Positions 39,668 through 48,785 of a stretch of DNA of 54,630 bases are shown here, one piece after another. Positions within the stretch are counted from its first letter, which is position 1. Each line of letters begins with the position of its first letter. This DNA is from K189A clade bacterium (GTDB taxonomy: Bacteria > Pseudomonadota > Gammaproteobacteria > Pseudomonadales > Azotimanducaceae). Location of the stretch: assembly GCA_009886205.1 (NCBI GenBank), contig QXZU01000085.1, forward strand, positions 5,237 through 59,866, written 5' to 3'. Under the pieces are notes generated by a model that saw only the letters and a program-made list of their open reading frames with translations, was not told the origin of the DNA and searched no databases. A program made the translations under genes and the position numbers.

Positions 39668-40992
39668 TTTGAAGATCCTGTAGCACCGCGTAAGCCGCGA
39701 TTTCGCGTTTTTTTACGCGGTATATTTAGCCTTTGTCTTCGTTCCCAGAGGCTCTTTCTGCTGATCCCCAATTTCTCGGCTAATTCAGTTTCTGTAAGAG
39801 ACTCTTCGTTGTCTTGTACAAAGCGTACGAAGTAGTCCTCTAGGGATGTTTGAGAAGGGTCTACGTCGACTAAACCACCACCATTTATTGTGTCATCAGG
39901 TTCTATCGCAAGAAGGCTTTGGGTAATAACACCGCCTTCGTCAGCCAGTATTACGGCGCGCTCAATGGCGTTGCCTAACTCTCTGACATTGCCGGGCCAA
40001 TGATATTCGAGCATGGCTTTTCTTGCTTCGTCGCCAATTTTTAGCAGCGGTTTATCGAGTTTACGACAAGTTTCTGCTAGTAAGTACTCACCAATTTCGA
40101 GGATGTCTTGATGTCTATTGCGCAAAGGCGAAAGGTTGAAACTCACTACATTCAGGCGGTAGAAAAGGTCCGAACGAAATGCACCATTTTCGGTCAGTGC
40201 TTTCAGATCTCGGTGAGTTGCGGCAATAATTCGAACGTTGATCGGCTTAGTGTTTGCGCCGCCGACTTTACGATTCTCCCCTTGGGTTACTTGTAAGAGT
40301 CGAGCTTGAGCGCTGGGTGCCAGTTCTGAGATTTCATCGAGGAACAATGTCCCGCCATCTGCTGCTTCTACTAATCCGCGATTGCCCACTTGATTGTCGC
40401 CATAAGCTTCTGCGCCAAAGAGTTCCGCCTCGATTAAATTTTGCGGTACGGTTGCGCAATTTAGCGTGATCATTGGCGCGTGAGCGCGATCACTGGAAGC
40501 ATGCAGCCCTTGGGCAACTAATTCTTTGCCCGTCCCTGACTGACCTAGGATGAGTACCGAAGAGTCAGTTGGGCCAACCTTGCTTATGCGCCTGCGCAGA
40601 GTTTTCATTACCTCTGAGGAGCCGATCATCTCTGCCTGGTCTAGGACAGTACTTTTTGGGTTCTTAGGGTAGGAGGTTGCTCTTTCAATGCTGGCAAGTA
40701 GGTCGCCGGTCTCGGTGGGTAGCGCCAAGTAATCTGCAGCGCCAGCTTGCAACATGCGTACTGACTCTTTAATGCTCGGCATTGATGCGAGGACAATAAC
40801 GGCAATTTTTTGGGCAATTTCTGTCAAGTGATCTTGAATAAGCTCATCAACAACCATCACGCAATCAAACTTTGCGAGAGTCTCAGAAGGCATATCTGCC
40901 GTGTCGTGCACTTCAAATCCATGATTACGGATTTTATTGGCCGTCTGCGTCCTTCGGTTAGAATCTTTGTCGATAAGAATTAGATTAATCAT
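39664..40992 (-). CDS. NtrC-family regulator, CbrB-like, with degenerate receiver and no GAFTGA
   Basis: This 442-residue protein has a receiver-like domain (1-108), an AAA+ domain (about 122-350) with Walker A GQSGTGKE (150-157), Walker B GGTLFLDE and R-finger region FRSDLFYRLNV, and a Fis-type helix-turn-helix (ETELAEKLGISRKSLWERRQRL). The receiver's switch Thr is Ala69 and its invariant Lys is Leu91; the acceptor position is V48 with D49 next to it. Where GAFTGA should be, residues 194-205 read AEAYGDNQVGNR. It lies between gluQ and pcnB, the place of cbrB in Pseudomonas, but no cbrA kinase is present. Confidence 0.85.
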   Translation of the reverse strand: MINLILIDKDSNRRTQTANKIRNHGFEVHDTADMPSETLAKFDCVMVVDELIQDHLTEIAQKIAVIVLASMPSIKESVRMLQAGAADYLALPTETGDLLASIERATSYPKNPKSTVLDQAEMIGSSEVMKTLRRRISKVGPTDSSVLILGQSGTGKELVAQGLHASSDRAHAPMITLNCATVPQNLIEAELFGAEAYGDNQVGNRGLVEAADGGTLFLDEISELAPSAQARLLQVTQGENRKVGGANTKPINVRIIAATHRDLKALTENGAFRSDLFYRLNVVSFNLSPLRNRHQDILEIGEYLLAETCRKLDKPLLKIGDEARKAMLEYHWPGNVRELGNAIERAVILADEGGVITQSLLAIEPDDTINGGGLVDVDPSQTSLEDYFVRFVQDNEESLTETELAEKLGISRKSLWERRQRLNIPRKKTRNRGLRGATGSSN

Positions 40993-41119
40993 GCACAGAT
41001 GGTAGCAAACCCTCTACAGCGAGTCGCTCCCAGAGTTAGGTTCTTTACCCATTTTGGTGCACATTTGCGGCTCTTTTGAGGTTTTAGATTAGACATTGGC
41101 CGCAGCTTGCACAAGCGAG

Positions 41120-41992
41120 CTATGTCATTGCCGAAAATGGCGGGAGTTGTGTTGGCAATTTTTTTAGATCCCAGTTGGCTATCCCCCAATCCAGAATTCT
41201 TTGAACTGTCCACCTGTCGTTTGCGGGCATGTGCATGCCTAGGTAATTAAAGGCATTGCGTAAATTATCTGCGGCAATAGTGTTGTTCAAAGCCGGTGCA
41301 AGATTCTGCTTGGACAATTTTTTGCCGTCCGCAAAGGTCAAGACGGGTATGTGGGCGTAAATCGGTGGGCTTAGTCCAAGCAGTTGCATAAGGTGTATTT
41401 GCACGGCAGTTGTTGTGTACAGATCTTGGCCCCGAACAACGTGGGTTATTTCAGCTGCATCATCCACTGCTGTGGCCAAATTATATGCTGTAAGGCCGTC
41501 CTTCCGCTGAATAATGAAATCGCCATACTCAACGCCTAGATCGTGTTCCTGACTGCCCAAAATCAAATCATGGAATGCTATTTTGTTCTTCCCCACTAAA
41601 ATTCGAGTAGACGCACTTTTGGTGGGTGTTTTGTTACTACGACACCTGCCGGGATAGACAGCAAACTCTTCTAACTGCTTGCGCGTGCAGGTGCAAAAAA
41701 AGGACTTGGGCGTCAGTTGATTCAGAGCATTGTTATAAGCCGCCGAGTGTTGGCTTTGGTAATCAATGGGCAAATCGCTTAGCAACCCGTGCGCACTTAG
41801 GGTTGTTAGAATAGATGTGCTTGCACCCGGCGCGATACGCGGGGGATCCAAGTCATCTACACGTACATGCCAGCGTCCACCTCTATGCTTAATGTCGCAA
41901 TAGCTGGCCACTGCAGTTATTAGGCTGCCCATGTGCAGTGGCCCGGTGGGTGAGGGCGCAAATCGCCCTAGCAAATTTTGATTCGGTTGCAT
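41120..41992 (-). CDS. gluQ: Glutamyl-Q tRNA(Asp) synthetase
   Basis: This 290-residue truncated GluRS paralog loads glutamate onto queuosine of tRNA-Asp. It has GRFAPSPTGPLHMGSL (HIGH-like), a zinc site in FFCTCTRKQLEEFAVYPGRC, VRVDDLDPPR and a KLSKQN motif. It lacks the anticodon-binding domain, as the family does. dksA lies upstream, the usual dksA-gluQ pair. Confidence 0.95.
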   Translation of the reverse strand: MQPNQNLLGRFAPSPTGPLHMGSLITAVASYCDIKHRGGRWHVRVDDLDPPRIAPGASTSILTTLSAHGLLSDLPIDYQSQHSAAYNNALNQLTPKSFFCTCTRKQLEEFAVYPGRCRSNKTPTKSASTRILVGKNKIAFHDLILGSQEHDLGVEYGDFIIQRKDGLTAYNLATAVDDAAEITHVVRGQDLYTTTAVQIHLMQLLGLSPPIYAHIPVLTFADGKKLSKQNLAPALNNTIAADNLRNAFNYLGMHMPANDRWTVQRILDWGIANWDLKKLPTQLPPFSAMT

Positions 41993-42212
41993 CGGATCAT
42001 TGGCTAAAAAGGTGATGGTAGCGCAAAGCTCAGTGGCAATGGGTTATTCATTTGGCGGTTAGGATCAGGTTGCGAGTGGTCAGGCTGTATTGCTCAAAAT
42101 GCTTGTGCATACAGCACAACAAGTTCTCGACAAGATATGCGTGACTTTGCGGTAGGGACATTATGAGTTGGGAACGCCAGCGCGTTCTCCCCTACTTTTG
42201 GTAAAGTGATCG

Positions 42213-42278
42213 CGCCTTGTTTAACTTGCCCAAGCTTTTGCTCCACTTTTTGTTGGAGGGCTGCGCTTAGGCAAGGCG
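42213..42278 (-). terminator. Nested hairpin after dksA
   Basis: CGCCTTG (42213-42219) pairs with CAAGGCG (42272-42278); an alternative inner fold pairs TTGCC and AAGC with GCTT and GGCAA around CTCCA-TGGAG (42241-42258). It begins 6 bases past the dksA stop on the minus strand. No long T-run follows, so it may be a processing or attenuation structure. Confidence 0.45.
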
Positions 42279-42284
42279 GCTTAA

Positions 42285-42785
42285 TTAACCGTGAATTTGG
42301 CGCTCTTTAATTTCATCAAGCGCTTTGCAGTCAACACACTGAGTTGCAGTTGGCCTTGCTTCCAAACGACGCAAACCAATTTCGATACCGCAAGTCTCGC
42401 AGTAGCCAAAATCATCCAACTCCAGCAAATCGATAGTTTTATCGATCTTCTTGATTAACTTTCGCTCACGGTCTCTAGTGCGCAGTTCAATACTGAACTC
42501 CTCTTCTTGAGTTGCGCGATCGGCAGGGTCAGGAAAGTTCGCCGCTTCGTCTTGCATGTGATTCACGGTGCGATCAACCTCTTCCATCAGCTCCGTGCGC
42601 CAGTTGACCAAAATTTCTTTTAGATGAGCAAGCTGCCCTTCGGTCATGTATTTCTCGCCACGCTTTGTTTTATAAGGCGTGAAGTTGCGGAATTGAGAGT
42701 CTGCGCCAGCGCTTGCGCGTTTTTTGGCAGTGCGAGTCACAGGAGTTTTTTCTGTCGCTTTTTTTGCTTTTGCATCAGCCGCCAT
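42285..42785 (-). CDS. dksA: RNA polymerase-binding factor DksA
   Basis: This 166-residue factor works with ppGpp at RNA polymerase to control rRNA and amino-acid promoters. The coiled coil includes the tip [17 protein letters not shown], and the zinc finger is CETCG-x16-CVDC. An Ala/Lys-rich N-terminus makes it about 15 residues longer than E. coli DksA. The ATG at 42785 has AAGGA 7 bases upstream; the ATG at 42800 does not. Confidence 0.96.
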   Translation of the reverse strand: MAADAKAKKATEKTPVTRTAKKRASAGADSQFRNFTPYKTKRGEKYMTEGQLAHLKEILVNWRTELMEEVDRTVNHMQDEAANFPDPADRATQEEEFSIELRTRDRERKLIKKIDKTIDLLELDDFGYCETCGIEIGLRRLEARPTATQCVDCKALDEIKERQIHG

Positions 42786-42948
42786 GGTTGTGTCCTTCAT
42801 TCGGGGTCTTTAAAACCCAAGATTAAGAGGGCGCGTAACCTACCAGAAGCGTAGAAGGAAAACTACAAATATATGTAAGGGAATTAGTCAATTTCATAGA
42901 CCCGTGAACTAAGGCAGAATTGGCGCAAATAACTTCTTGGAATTGGCC

Positions 42949-44118
42949 ATGTACTCACAGCTCAGTAATGATATTAGCCCTTTTACGGTTATGCAGTTGG
43001 TGCAGCGAGCGGGGGAATTTGAAGCTGAAGGTAAACGGGTTTTGCACTTTGAGGTGGGCGAGCCAGATTTTCAGACAGCGGCGCCAATTGTTGCAGCAGG
43101 TCACACTGCTCTTGATGCAGGTCAGACTAAATATACGTCAGCTCAAGGAATTGGTGAGTTAAGGCAATGCATTGCAGATTTTTATGCAGACCAAGGCATA
43201 AGTGTTCCAGTTGAGCGGATTATGGTGACCAGCGGTGCAAGCGGGGGCCTAGTTCTATTGTCGTCACTGTTGTTGGACGCCGGTGATGAACTGTTGATTA
43301 CGGATCCCGGATATCCGTGCAACGAAGTATTTGCCAAGCTTGTGGGCGGTGTACCTATAAAAGTGCCTGTTTCAGCAGCAAATCGGTTTCAGCCGACGCT
43401 GGCTGATATTCAAAGTGCTTGGGGCGCAAAGACCAAGGGCGTATTGCTTGCGTCTCCCGCCAACCCAACCGGCACAATGTTGGATGCAGGTGAGCTTGTT
43501 GCCATCCAAGATTTTGTTACAGCTCGGGGTGGTTTTTTCATTCTGGATGAAATCTACCAAAACTTAACCCGTGACCATGTGACCTACACTTCGGGATTGA
43601 GTCTCTGCTCTGACATTTTTGTGCTGAACAGCTTTTCTAAATTTTTTGGTATGACTGGTTGGCGTTTAGGATGGGTGGTTGTGCCCGAACCGGCGGTGGA
43701 GCCACTCACCAAGCTAGCACAAAACTTATTTATCTCTCCCAGCACGCCGGCTCAATATGCTGCGATTGCGGCTTTTGCTGATGATGCAATGGCGATACAT
43801 AGCCAGCGCAAAAAAACATTTGAAGCCCGCGCAAAGATACTTTCAGATGGGCTGATCGCGCTGGGTTTTAATGTTCCAGTGATGCCTGATGGTGCTTTTT
43901 ATCTGTATGTTGATATCAGCCATACAAATATGGACAGCGCAGATTTTTGCTGGCGCTTGATTGAGGAGTATCAAGTTGCGGTAACCCCCGGTTACGATTT
44001 TGGTGACAGCAATGCTGGCGATTACGTGCGCTTTGCCTATACCACTAGCGATGAGTCAATTGTCTTGGGTCTAGAGCGTATCGGCCAGGCTCTAGAGGAC
44101 TGGGGGCTAAAAGTTTGA
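42949..44118 (+). CDS. Class I/II pyridoxal-phosphate aminotransferase
   Basis: This 389-residue fold-type I enzyme has the motifs YTSAQGIGELRQCIADF, SPANPTGTML, LDEIYQNL and the PLP lysine in NSFSKFFGMTGWRLGW, plus the C-terminal Arg in VRFAYTTSDE. Aspartate or a related amino acid is the likely donor, but specificity cannot be read. TTG at 42937 is possible; ATG at 42949 is preferred. It is next to dksA and sfsA, as in pseudomonads, and overlaps sfsA by TTGA. Confidence 0.9.
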   Translation: MYSQLSNDISPFTVMQLVQRAGEFEAEGKRVLHFEVGEPDFQTAAPIVAAGHTALDAGQTKYTSAQGIGELRQCIADFYADQGISVPVERIMVTSGASGGLVLLSSLLLDAGDELLITDPGYPCNEVFAKLVGGVPIKVPVSAANRFQPTLADIQSAWGAKTKGVLLASPANPTGTMLDAGELVAIQDFVTARGGFFILDEIYQNLTRDHVTYTSGLSLCSDIFVLNSFSKFFGMTGWRLGWVVVPEPAVEPLTKLAQNLFISPSTPAQYAAIAAFADDAMAIHSQRKKTFEARAKILSDGLIALGFNVPVMPDGAFYLYVDISHTNMDSADFCWRLIEEYQVAVTPGYDFGDSNAGDYVRFAYTTSDESIVLGLERIGQALEDWGLKV

Positions 44119-44816
44119 AGCTGCCAGAGTTATTTGAGGGTATTTTGGTTCGCCGTTATAAACGTTTCCTCGCGGATGTTATTACCAAGGATGGCGAGCA
44201 GTTGACGGTACATTGCCCTAATACCGGATCTATGACGGGCTGTGCTGTGCCAGACAGTCGGGTTTATTATTCAATATCCGATAATGCCAAGCGTAAGTAT
44301 CCGGGTACTTTAGAATTTGTCGAGAGTGAACACGGTTTGGTGAGCGTCAATACAGGCAGGGCTAATACGTTGGTCGGCGAAGGGCTGACAAGTGGTTATA
44401 TAGAAGCTCTGCAAGCATATACCGAGATAAAGCCAGAAATTAAAATTCCAGAAGGCGATGGACGCTTTGATTTTTTAGCTTCCCTTGGTGAGCGCAGAGC
44501 TTATGTAGAAGTGAAAAGTGTGACTCTGCATATAGAGGGTACTCAGGGCGCTTTTCCTGACTCCGTAAGCGCGCGCGCGGGCAAACATGTGAATGCGCTG
44601 GTAAGGCGGGTTGAAGCAGGGGACCGCGGAGTACTTATTTTTTGTGCTCAGCATACGGGTCTTGGGCGTATTCGGCCTGCTCATGAGATTGATCCGCAGT
44701 ATGCGCAGGCCCTTAAAGAGGCCATTGCAAAAGGGGTGGAAGTACTCGCCTATGGTTGCGTGACTGATTTAAAGACAATGACGCTCGGTGCCCAGCTAGA
44801 ATTTTCTCTAACTTAA
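44115..44816 (+). CDS. sfsA: SfsA family DNA/RNA nuclease-like protein
   Basis: This 233-residue protein matches SfsA (sugar fermentation stimulation A): RYKRFLADVITKDGEQLTVHCPNTGSM, SVNTGRANTLV and the nuclease-like core RFDFLASLGERRAYVEVKSVTL (D-ExK). E. coli SfsA binds DNA; the cell role is poorly known. The start TTG at 44115 overlaps the aminotransferase TGA as TTGA, so it is likely coupled. Confidence 0.94.
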   Translation: MKLPELFEGILVRRYKRFLADVITKDGEQLTVHCPNTGSMTGCAVPDSRVYYSISDNAKRKYPGTLEFVESEHGLVSVNTGRANTLVGEGLTSGYIEALQAYTEIKPEIKIPEGDGRFDFLASLGERRAYVEVKSVTLHIEGTQGAFPDSVSARAGKHVNALVRRVEAGDRGVLIFCAQHTGLGRIRPAHEIDPQYAQALKEAIAKGVEVLAYGCVTDLKTMTLGAQLEFSLT

Positions 44817-44883
44817 CGGGTTGCCGGTTTTTGGTTGCCTGCGGGTTGTGTGCTGGTGAAGTTTGTTGGTGAAGAGGGTCGGG

Positions 44884-44911
44884 CTGGGGTTGCTCATAGC
44901 CATAACCCCAG
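44884..44911. terminator. Hairpin between convergent sfsA and the kinase gene
   Basis: CTGGGGTT (44884-44891) pairs perfectly with AACCCCAG (44904-44911) around a 12-base loop. A second pairing (GCCATA with TATGGC) overlaps it. No clear T-run, so a terminator role is likely but not certain. Confidence 0.5.
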
Positions 44912-44952
44912 TAGGGCTATGGCGCTGAGTGAGTGAGGTGCTATCTACAATC

Positions 44953-45942
44953 TCAGCTAACGAAGCTGGCTTTTAGATCGACATAAGCTTGAATGGAAGA
45001 GAGTCGAGCGCCGTAGGACTGAATGAGGTGGGCCGCTGCATGATTAGCGAATTTCGCTGCATCCTGGGGACTGGCACCCTGGCTTCTTGCCGCGAGCACC
45101 GCGCCAGCGTAAATATCACCAGCGCCATTAGTATCTATTGGGTTAACCGACAAGCCGCTGACATTGCTGGAGCCAGCTTTAGTGACCACCTGAGCGCCGT
45201 CGCCACCCAAGGTGATGTACAGCTCTGGCGCTATGTCTTTCAGCTCGTTAATCGCAACATCCAGGCGATCAGTTTGCGCCCAGCTGAGTGCCTCTTCAGC
45301 ATTACAAAACAAGACACTTACGCCGTCGCCAATCATGCTCACTAATGAGTCGCGGAAAAACGAAACCATTGCAACGTCAGACAGTGTTATGGCTGTTTGG
45401 ATGCCTTTCTCACGGGCTATTTCATGGCACTTTATTGCCGAGGCGGAGCTGGTTGGTGAAGAACTAAGGTAGCCTTCGATGTAGAGCATCTTTGCTTGGC
45501 TTAGCCCTGCTTGATCTACTTCATTCATTGTTACGTTGCTGGAGATACCTAAATCTGTGCACATTGTTCTTTGTGCGTCGTCTGTGATCATCACCAGACA
45601 CTGGCCTGAACTTTCACTGCTTTGGGTATCAATAGCCGATGTTTGAATGCTCGCCTCAGACATTTCGTCAGCAAAGTAATTGCCATTCACATCATCAGCA
45701 AGTCTGCAGGCATAACCTGTTGTTAAGCCAAAGCCTGTTGCTGCAAAAATAGTATTCGCAGCCGAGCCGCCGCTACTTCTATTCATTGGTTTGTCACCTA
45801 GGGCCGCTACCAGTGCGCTGATTCGGTCCGAATCAGCGAGCGTCATTTGCCCTTTAGGTAATTCTTGAGCTTGTAAAAAGTCATCATTAACAGTGACGTC
45901 AACATCAACGATTGCGTTACCTATGCCATAAATATCGTACAT
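44953..45942 (-). CDS. PfkB family kinase, adenosine kinase-like
   Basis: This 329-residue sugar/nucleoside kinase has GIGNAIVDVDV at the start, SSGGSAANTIFAATGFG (substrate-binding GG loop) and the PfkB signature DTNGAGDIYAGAVLAA near residue 275 with the catalytic Asp. The N-terminal pattern is like the adenosine kinase-type group, but ribokinase-like substrates cannot be excluded. It ends the hemJ-hemL-kinase run, 15 bases after hemL. Confidence 0.88.
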   Translation of the reverse strand: MYDIYGIGNAIVDVDVTVNDDFLQAQELPKGQMTLADSDRISALVAALGDKPMNRSSGGSAANTIFAATGFGLTTGYACRLADDVNGNYFADEMSEASIQTSAIDTQSSESSGQCLVMITDDAQRTMCTDLGISSNVTMNEVDQAGLSQAKMLYIEGYLSSSPTSSASAIKCHEIAREKGIQTAITLSDVAMVSFFRDSLVSMIGDGVSVLFCNAEEALSWAQTDRLDVAINELKDIAPELYITLGGDGAQVVTKAGSSNVSGLSVNPIDTNGAGDIYAGAVLAARSQGASPQDAAKFANHAAAHLIQSYGARLSSIQAYVDLKASFVS

Positions 45943-45957
45943 TTTTATTTTTCCAGT

Positions 45958-47253
45958 CTAAGCGTGTTTTTCTGCGACTTGCGCGAAAGCGCTCGCCGCA
46001 GCAGTTAGGGTGAGATTGATAATTTCGTCGTTATGTTCGGCGGATATGAACCCTGCCTCAAAAGCTGAGGGCGCAAGATAAATGCCGCTATTCAGCATGA
46101 GGTGAAAGAAATCATTGAACATTGCAATATTAGAGGAGGCGACATCTTCATAGTTGTTGGCTTTTTCAATACCAAAGAAAAACCCGAACATGCCACAAAC
46201 ATGGTTTTCGCAGACAGTGATACCATTTTTGCTAGCAGCTTCTACCAGACCGGCAGTCAGATTGTCTGTGGCTTTGGTGATCTTGGCGTAGACGTCCGGT
46301 GTCAGATGGTTGAGTGTGGTTAACCCAGCGCTCATGGCCAATGGGTTGCCTGAAAGCGTGCCTGCTTGGTAGATAGGACCCAATGGCGCAATTTGGGACA
46401 TGATATCTTTGCGTCCACCAAAGGCGCCAACGGGTAGGCCGCCACCGACAATTTTGCCCAGCGTGGTGAGGTCTGGAGTGACGCCATAAATCTCTTGCGC
46501 CCCACCCGGAGCAACTCTAAATCCGCTCATGACCTCATCAAAGATCAAAACGCCGCCAAATTTCTCAGTGAGAGATTTTAGCCCGTGTAAAAATACTGGG
46601 TCGGGGAGTATACAGCCCATATTCCCAGCAATAGGTTCAACTATGACGCAGGCTATTTGATCACCATAAGTGTTGAAGAGTTGTTCAGTCGCCTCTAGAT
46701 CGTTATAGGGTACGGTGAGTGTTTTTTCTGCCAGCGCTGCGGGTACACCGGGAGAGTTGGGCAAACCAAGTGTAAGTACACCGCTACCTGCTTTGACTAG
46801 CAAAGAATCTGAGTGGCCGTGGTAGCAGCCCTCGAATTTGACAATTAGGTCTCGGCCGGTAAATCCTCTAGCAAGGCGGATAGCCGACATTGTCGCCTCA
46901 GTGCCGGAGTTGACCATGCGCACGCTTTCCATACTCGGCATGATCTCGACAATTTTTTCCGCCACCATTATTTCGATTTCTGTAGGTGCGCCAAAGCCTA
47001 AAGCTTTGCTGGCTTGTTCGGTTACCGCGTCGATTGTTGGTTGGTGGTTATGACCAAGGATCATCGGCCCCCAAGAACCGATGTAGTCAATGTAGGCGTT
47101 GTCATCTACATCATAAATATAAGCGCCTTGGCCTCTTTCGAAAAAGATTGGGTCGCCGCCTACGCCTTTAAACGCGCGCACTGGGGAATTTACCCCCCCA
47201 GGAATGGTTTGGCAGGCTCTCTCTATTAGAGCTTTGGACTTGTCTCGATTCAT
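45958..47253 (-). CDS. hemL: Glutamate-1-semialdehyde 2,1-aminomutase
   Basis: This 431-residue PLP enzyme makes 5-aminolevulinate, the first dedicated tetrapyrrole precursor in the C5 pathway. Motifs are [55 protein letters not shown], and the PLP lysine in [18 protein letters not shown]. It is followed by a PfkB kinase and preceded by hemJ. Confidence 0.97.
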   Translation of the reverse strand: MNRDKSKALIERACQTIPGGVNSPVRAFKGVGGDPIFFERGQGAYIYDVDDNAYIDYIGSWGPMILGHNHQPTIDAVTEQASKALGFGAPTEIEIMVAEKIVEIMPSMESVRMVNSGTEATMSAIRLARGFTGRDLIVKFEGCYHGHSDSLLVKAGSGVLTLGLPNSPGVPAALAEKTLTVPYNDLEATEQLFNTYGDQIACVIVEPIAGNMGCILPDPVFLHGLKSLTEKFGGVLIFDEVMSGFRVAPGGAQEIYGVTPDLTTLGKIVGGGLPVGAFGGRKDIMSQIAPLGPIYQAGTLSGNPLAMSAGLTTLNHLTPDVYAKITKATDNLTAGLVEAASKNGITVCENHVCGMFGFFFGIEKANNYEDVASSNIAMFNDFFHLMLNSGIYLAPSAFEAGFISAEHNDEIINLTLTAAASAFAQVAEKHA

Positions 47254-47274
47254 ATTGTTCTCGTTTCTAGATTT

Positions 47275-47706
47275 TTAAAAAGGCTTAAGGATGGCTAAAA
47301 GAACGACAGGTACGAGTATAAGCACTGGTACTTCGTTAAAGATGCGGAAAAATTTCTCGCTGTAGGGCGTTTCATCCCGTGCAAATGCTTTGGTTATTTT
47401 TAGGCAGAAGTGTTGATAGCCCACTAGCCCAAGCACTAGAGCAATTTTAATCCAAATCCATGTTTGGCCGGAGAGTGCTGTCCAGTTAACAACCAGCATC
47501 CAAACACCCAAAACAATGGTCAAAATCATTGCCGGGTTCATGATGATCCGCAACAGTTTGATCTCCATGATTTTGAATCGGTCTTTGCTAATTTGGTCCT
47601 GGGCAGCCGCGTGATAAACGAACAGTCGAGGTAGATAAAAGATACCTGCGAACCATGCTATGAGTGCAATCAAATGGAATGCTTTAAGCCAGAGATAAAT
47701 ATTCAA
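47275..47706 (-). CDS. hemJ: Protoporphyrinogen oxidase HemJ
   Basis: This 143-residue four-helix membrane protein oxidizes protoporphyrinogen IX late in haem synthesis. HLIALIAWFAGIFYLPRLFVYHA holds the conserved His11 and the Arg; Lys residues follow in IWIKIALVLGLVGYQH. The start is TTG at 47706 with AGGA 9 bases upstream. It is 21 bases upstream of hemL, giving one haem-pathway transcript. Confidence 0.92.
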   Translation of the reverse strand: MNIYLWLKAFHLIALIAWFAGIFYLPRLFVYHAAAQDQISKDRFKIMEIKLLRIIMNPAMILTIVLGVWMLVVNWTALSGQTWIWIKIALVLGLVGYQHFCLKITKAFARDETPYSEKFFRIFNEVPVLILVPVVLLAILKPF

Positions 47707-47930
47707 TGTCTAGTTTCCTAGGTTTATTTGTTGGTTACGAACGGTCGGGTTATATGTTGGTTTATGCTAGCCATCGAAATTGGCTAGTCATCAGCTATGG
47801 CGCTGATGTTCCAAGCTCTAATTCAAACTCGGATTTTTTCTTTCATTGGCGGTCATTGAGGTACTATTGTGCCTGCGTGTCACATTATAAGTAGAACGGT
47901 GGATAAATCTCTAAAAAGTCTTGGTGAAGT

Positions 47931-48632
47931 ATGAAAAACTCTTTGTACAGAGTTGTGGAAGATCGACCGGTTCGTAAAGGCTTATATGCAGGCCTGTTTG
48001 CGCTTACGTTATTGTTAGTGCTGGGAGGTGGATTTTTCGCTGGTCAATGGCGCGCACAACAGGCGATTGCTGAAAATACTGGGCTGCGTGTGGCGCTGAG
48101 TGAAACTCAGGCGGCGGAGCAGGAACTGCGCAACAGGATAGTCGATGCGGAGCTGTCGTTAGAAACTCAGAAATTCGCTGTTACTGCCATGCGCGAGCAG
48201 CTCACTAACATGCATAGCGAAAGGGCCGTATTGCTTGAGGAGCTCGGTTTTTTTAGAAATCTTATGACCTCTGATGATGGGCCTCGAGGGCTACGTGTAG
48301 GTGATTTCGATCTGTATCCTGGTGAAGACCCCAATAGTTACAATTTTGTCATTTTGGTGACCCAGGCTGAGAAGGTCAGGCGTTTGGTATCTGGGCAAGC
48401 TTCCCTTGTCGTCGAGGGCACTATAGACGGTGAAGACGCGCAGCTCAGTCTGGCTGATTTGGGTGCCAACTCTGAGGCACCGCTGAATTTTCGCTTTCGC
48501 TACTTTCAAGATTTGGATGGCGTTCTGAATCTTCCTGAAAATTTTGTGCCGCAGGCGGTGATAGTGACCGTTCGTACGATAAAAGGGCCGTCAGTAGATA
48601 GATCTTTTCCATGGGCTGTGGAAGAGGCATAG
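47931..48632 (+). CDS. DUF6776-like membrane-anchored coiled-coil protein
   Basis: This 233-residue protein has a short basic cytosolic start, one membrane helix (about 19-40) and a coiled coil (about 45-110: ENTGLRVALSETQAAEQELRN), then a soluble domain with NSYNFVILVTQ. I recall a family of unknown function (DUF6776) next to bactofilin and erpA genes in pseudomonads. The layout suggests an envelope or cytoskeleton partner of the following bactofilin, which is inference. Confidence 0.75.
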   Translation: MKNSLYRVVEDRPVRKGLYAGLFALTLLLVLGGGFFAGQWRAQQAIAENTGLRVALSETQAAEQELRNRIVDAELSLETQKFAVTAMREQLTNMHSERAVLLEELGFFRNLMTSDDGPRGLRVGDFDLYPGEDPNSYNFVILVTQAEKVRRLVSGQASLVVEGTIDGEDAQLSLADLGANSEAPLNFRFRYFQDLDGVLNLPENFVPQAVIVTVRTIKGPSVDRSFPWAVEEA

Positions 48633-48742
48633 GATCTGGTCATTGCTCAGTCCTCTTTGGTAAAAAGAGGTAATGACGAGCAATTGTGTTGATTGAGTCG
48701 GCGAAGGCTAAGACAGCACCAAAAATAGCTGAGATTAGAGCT

Positions 48743-48766
48743 GACAGTAGAACGGACAGTAGAAAG
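48743..48766 (+). repeat. Two 12-base direct repeats before the bactofilin gene
   Basis: GACAGTAGAACG (48743) is followed directly by GACAGTAGAAAG (48755), about 20 bases before the start codon, near the ribosome-binding site. Confidence 0.5.
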
Positions 48767-48785
48767 AATAGAAGGAACAGCAGAT

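Noticed and set aside
47706-47894. 62-codon plus-strand frame before the DUF6776-like gene
   Set aside because: Begins inside hemJ's start on the other strand, no ribosome-binding site, Ser/Tyr/His-rich without family pattern.
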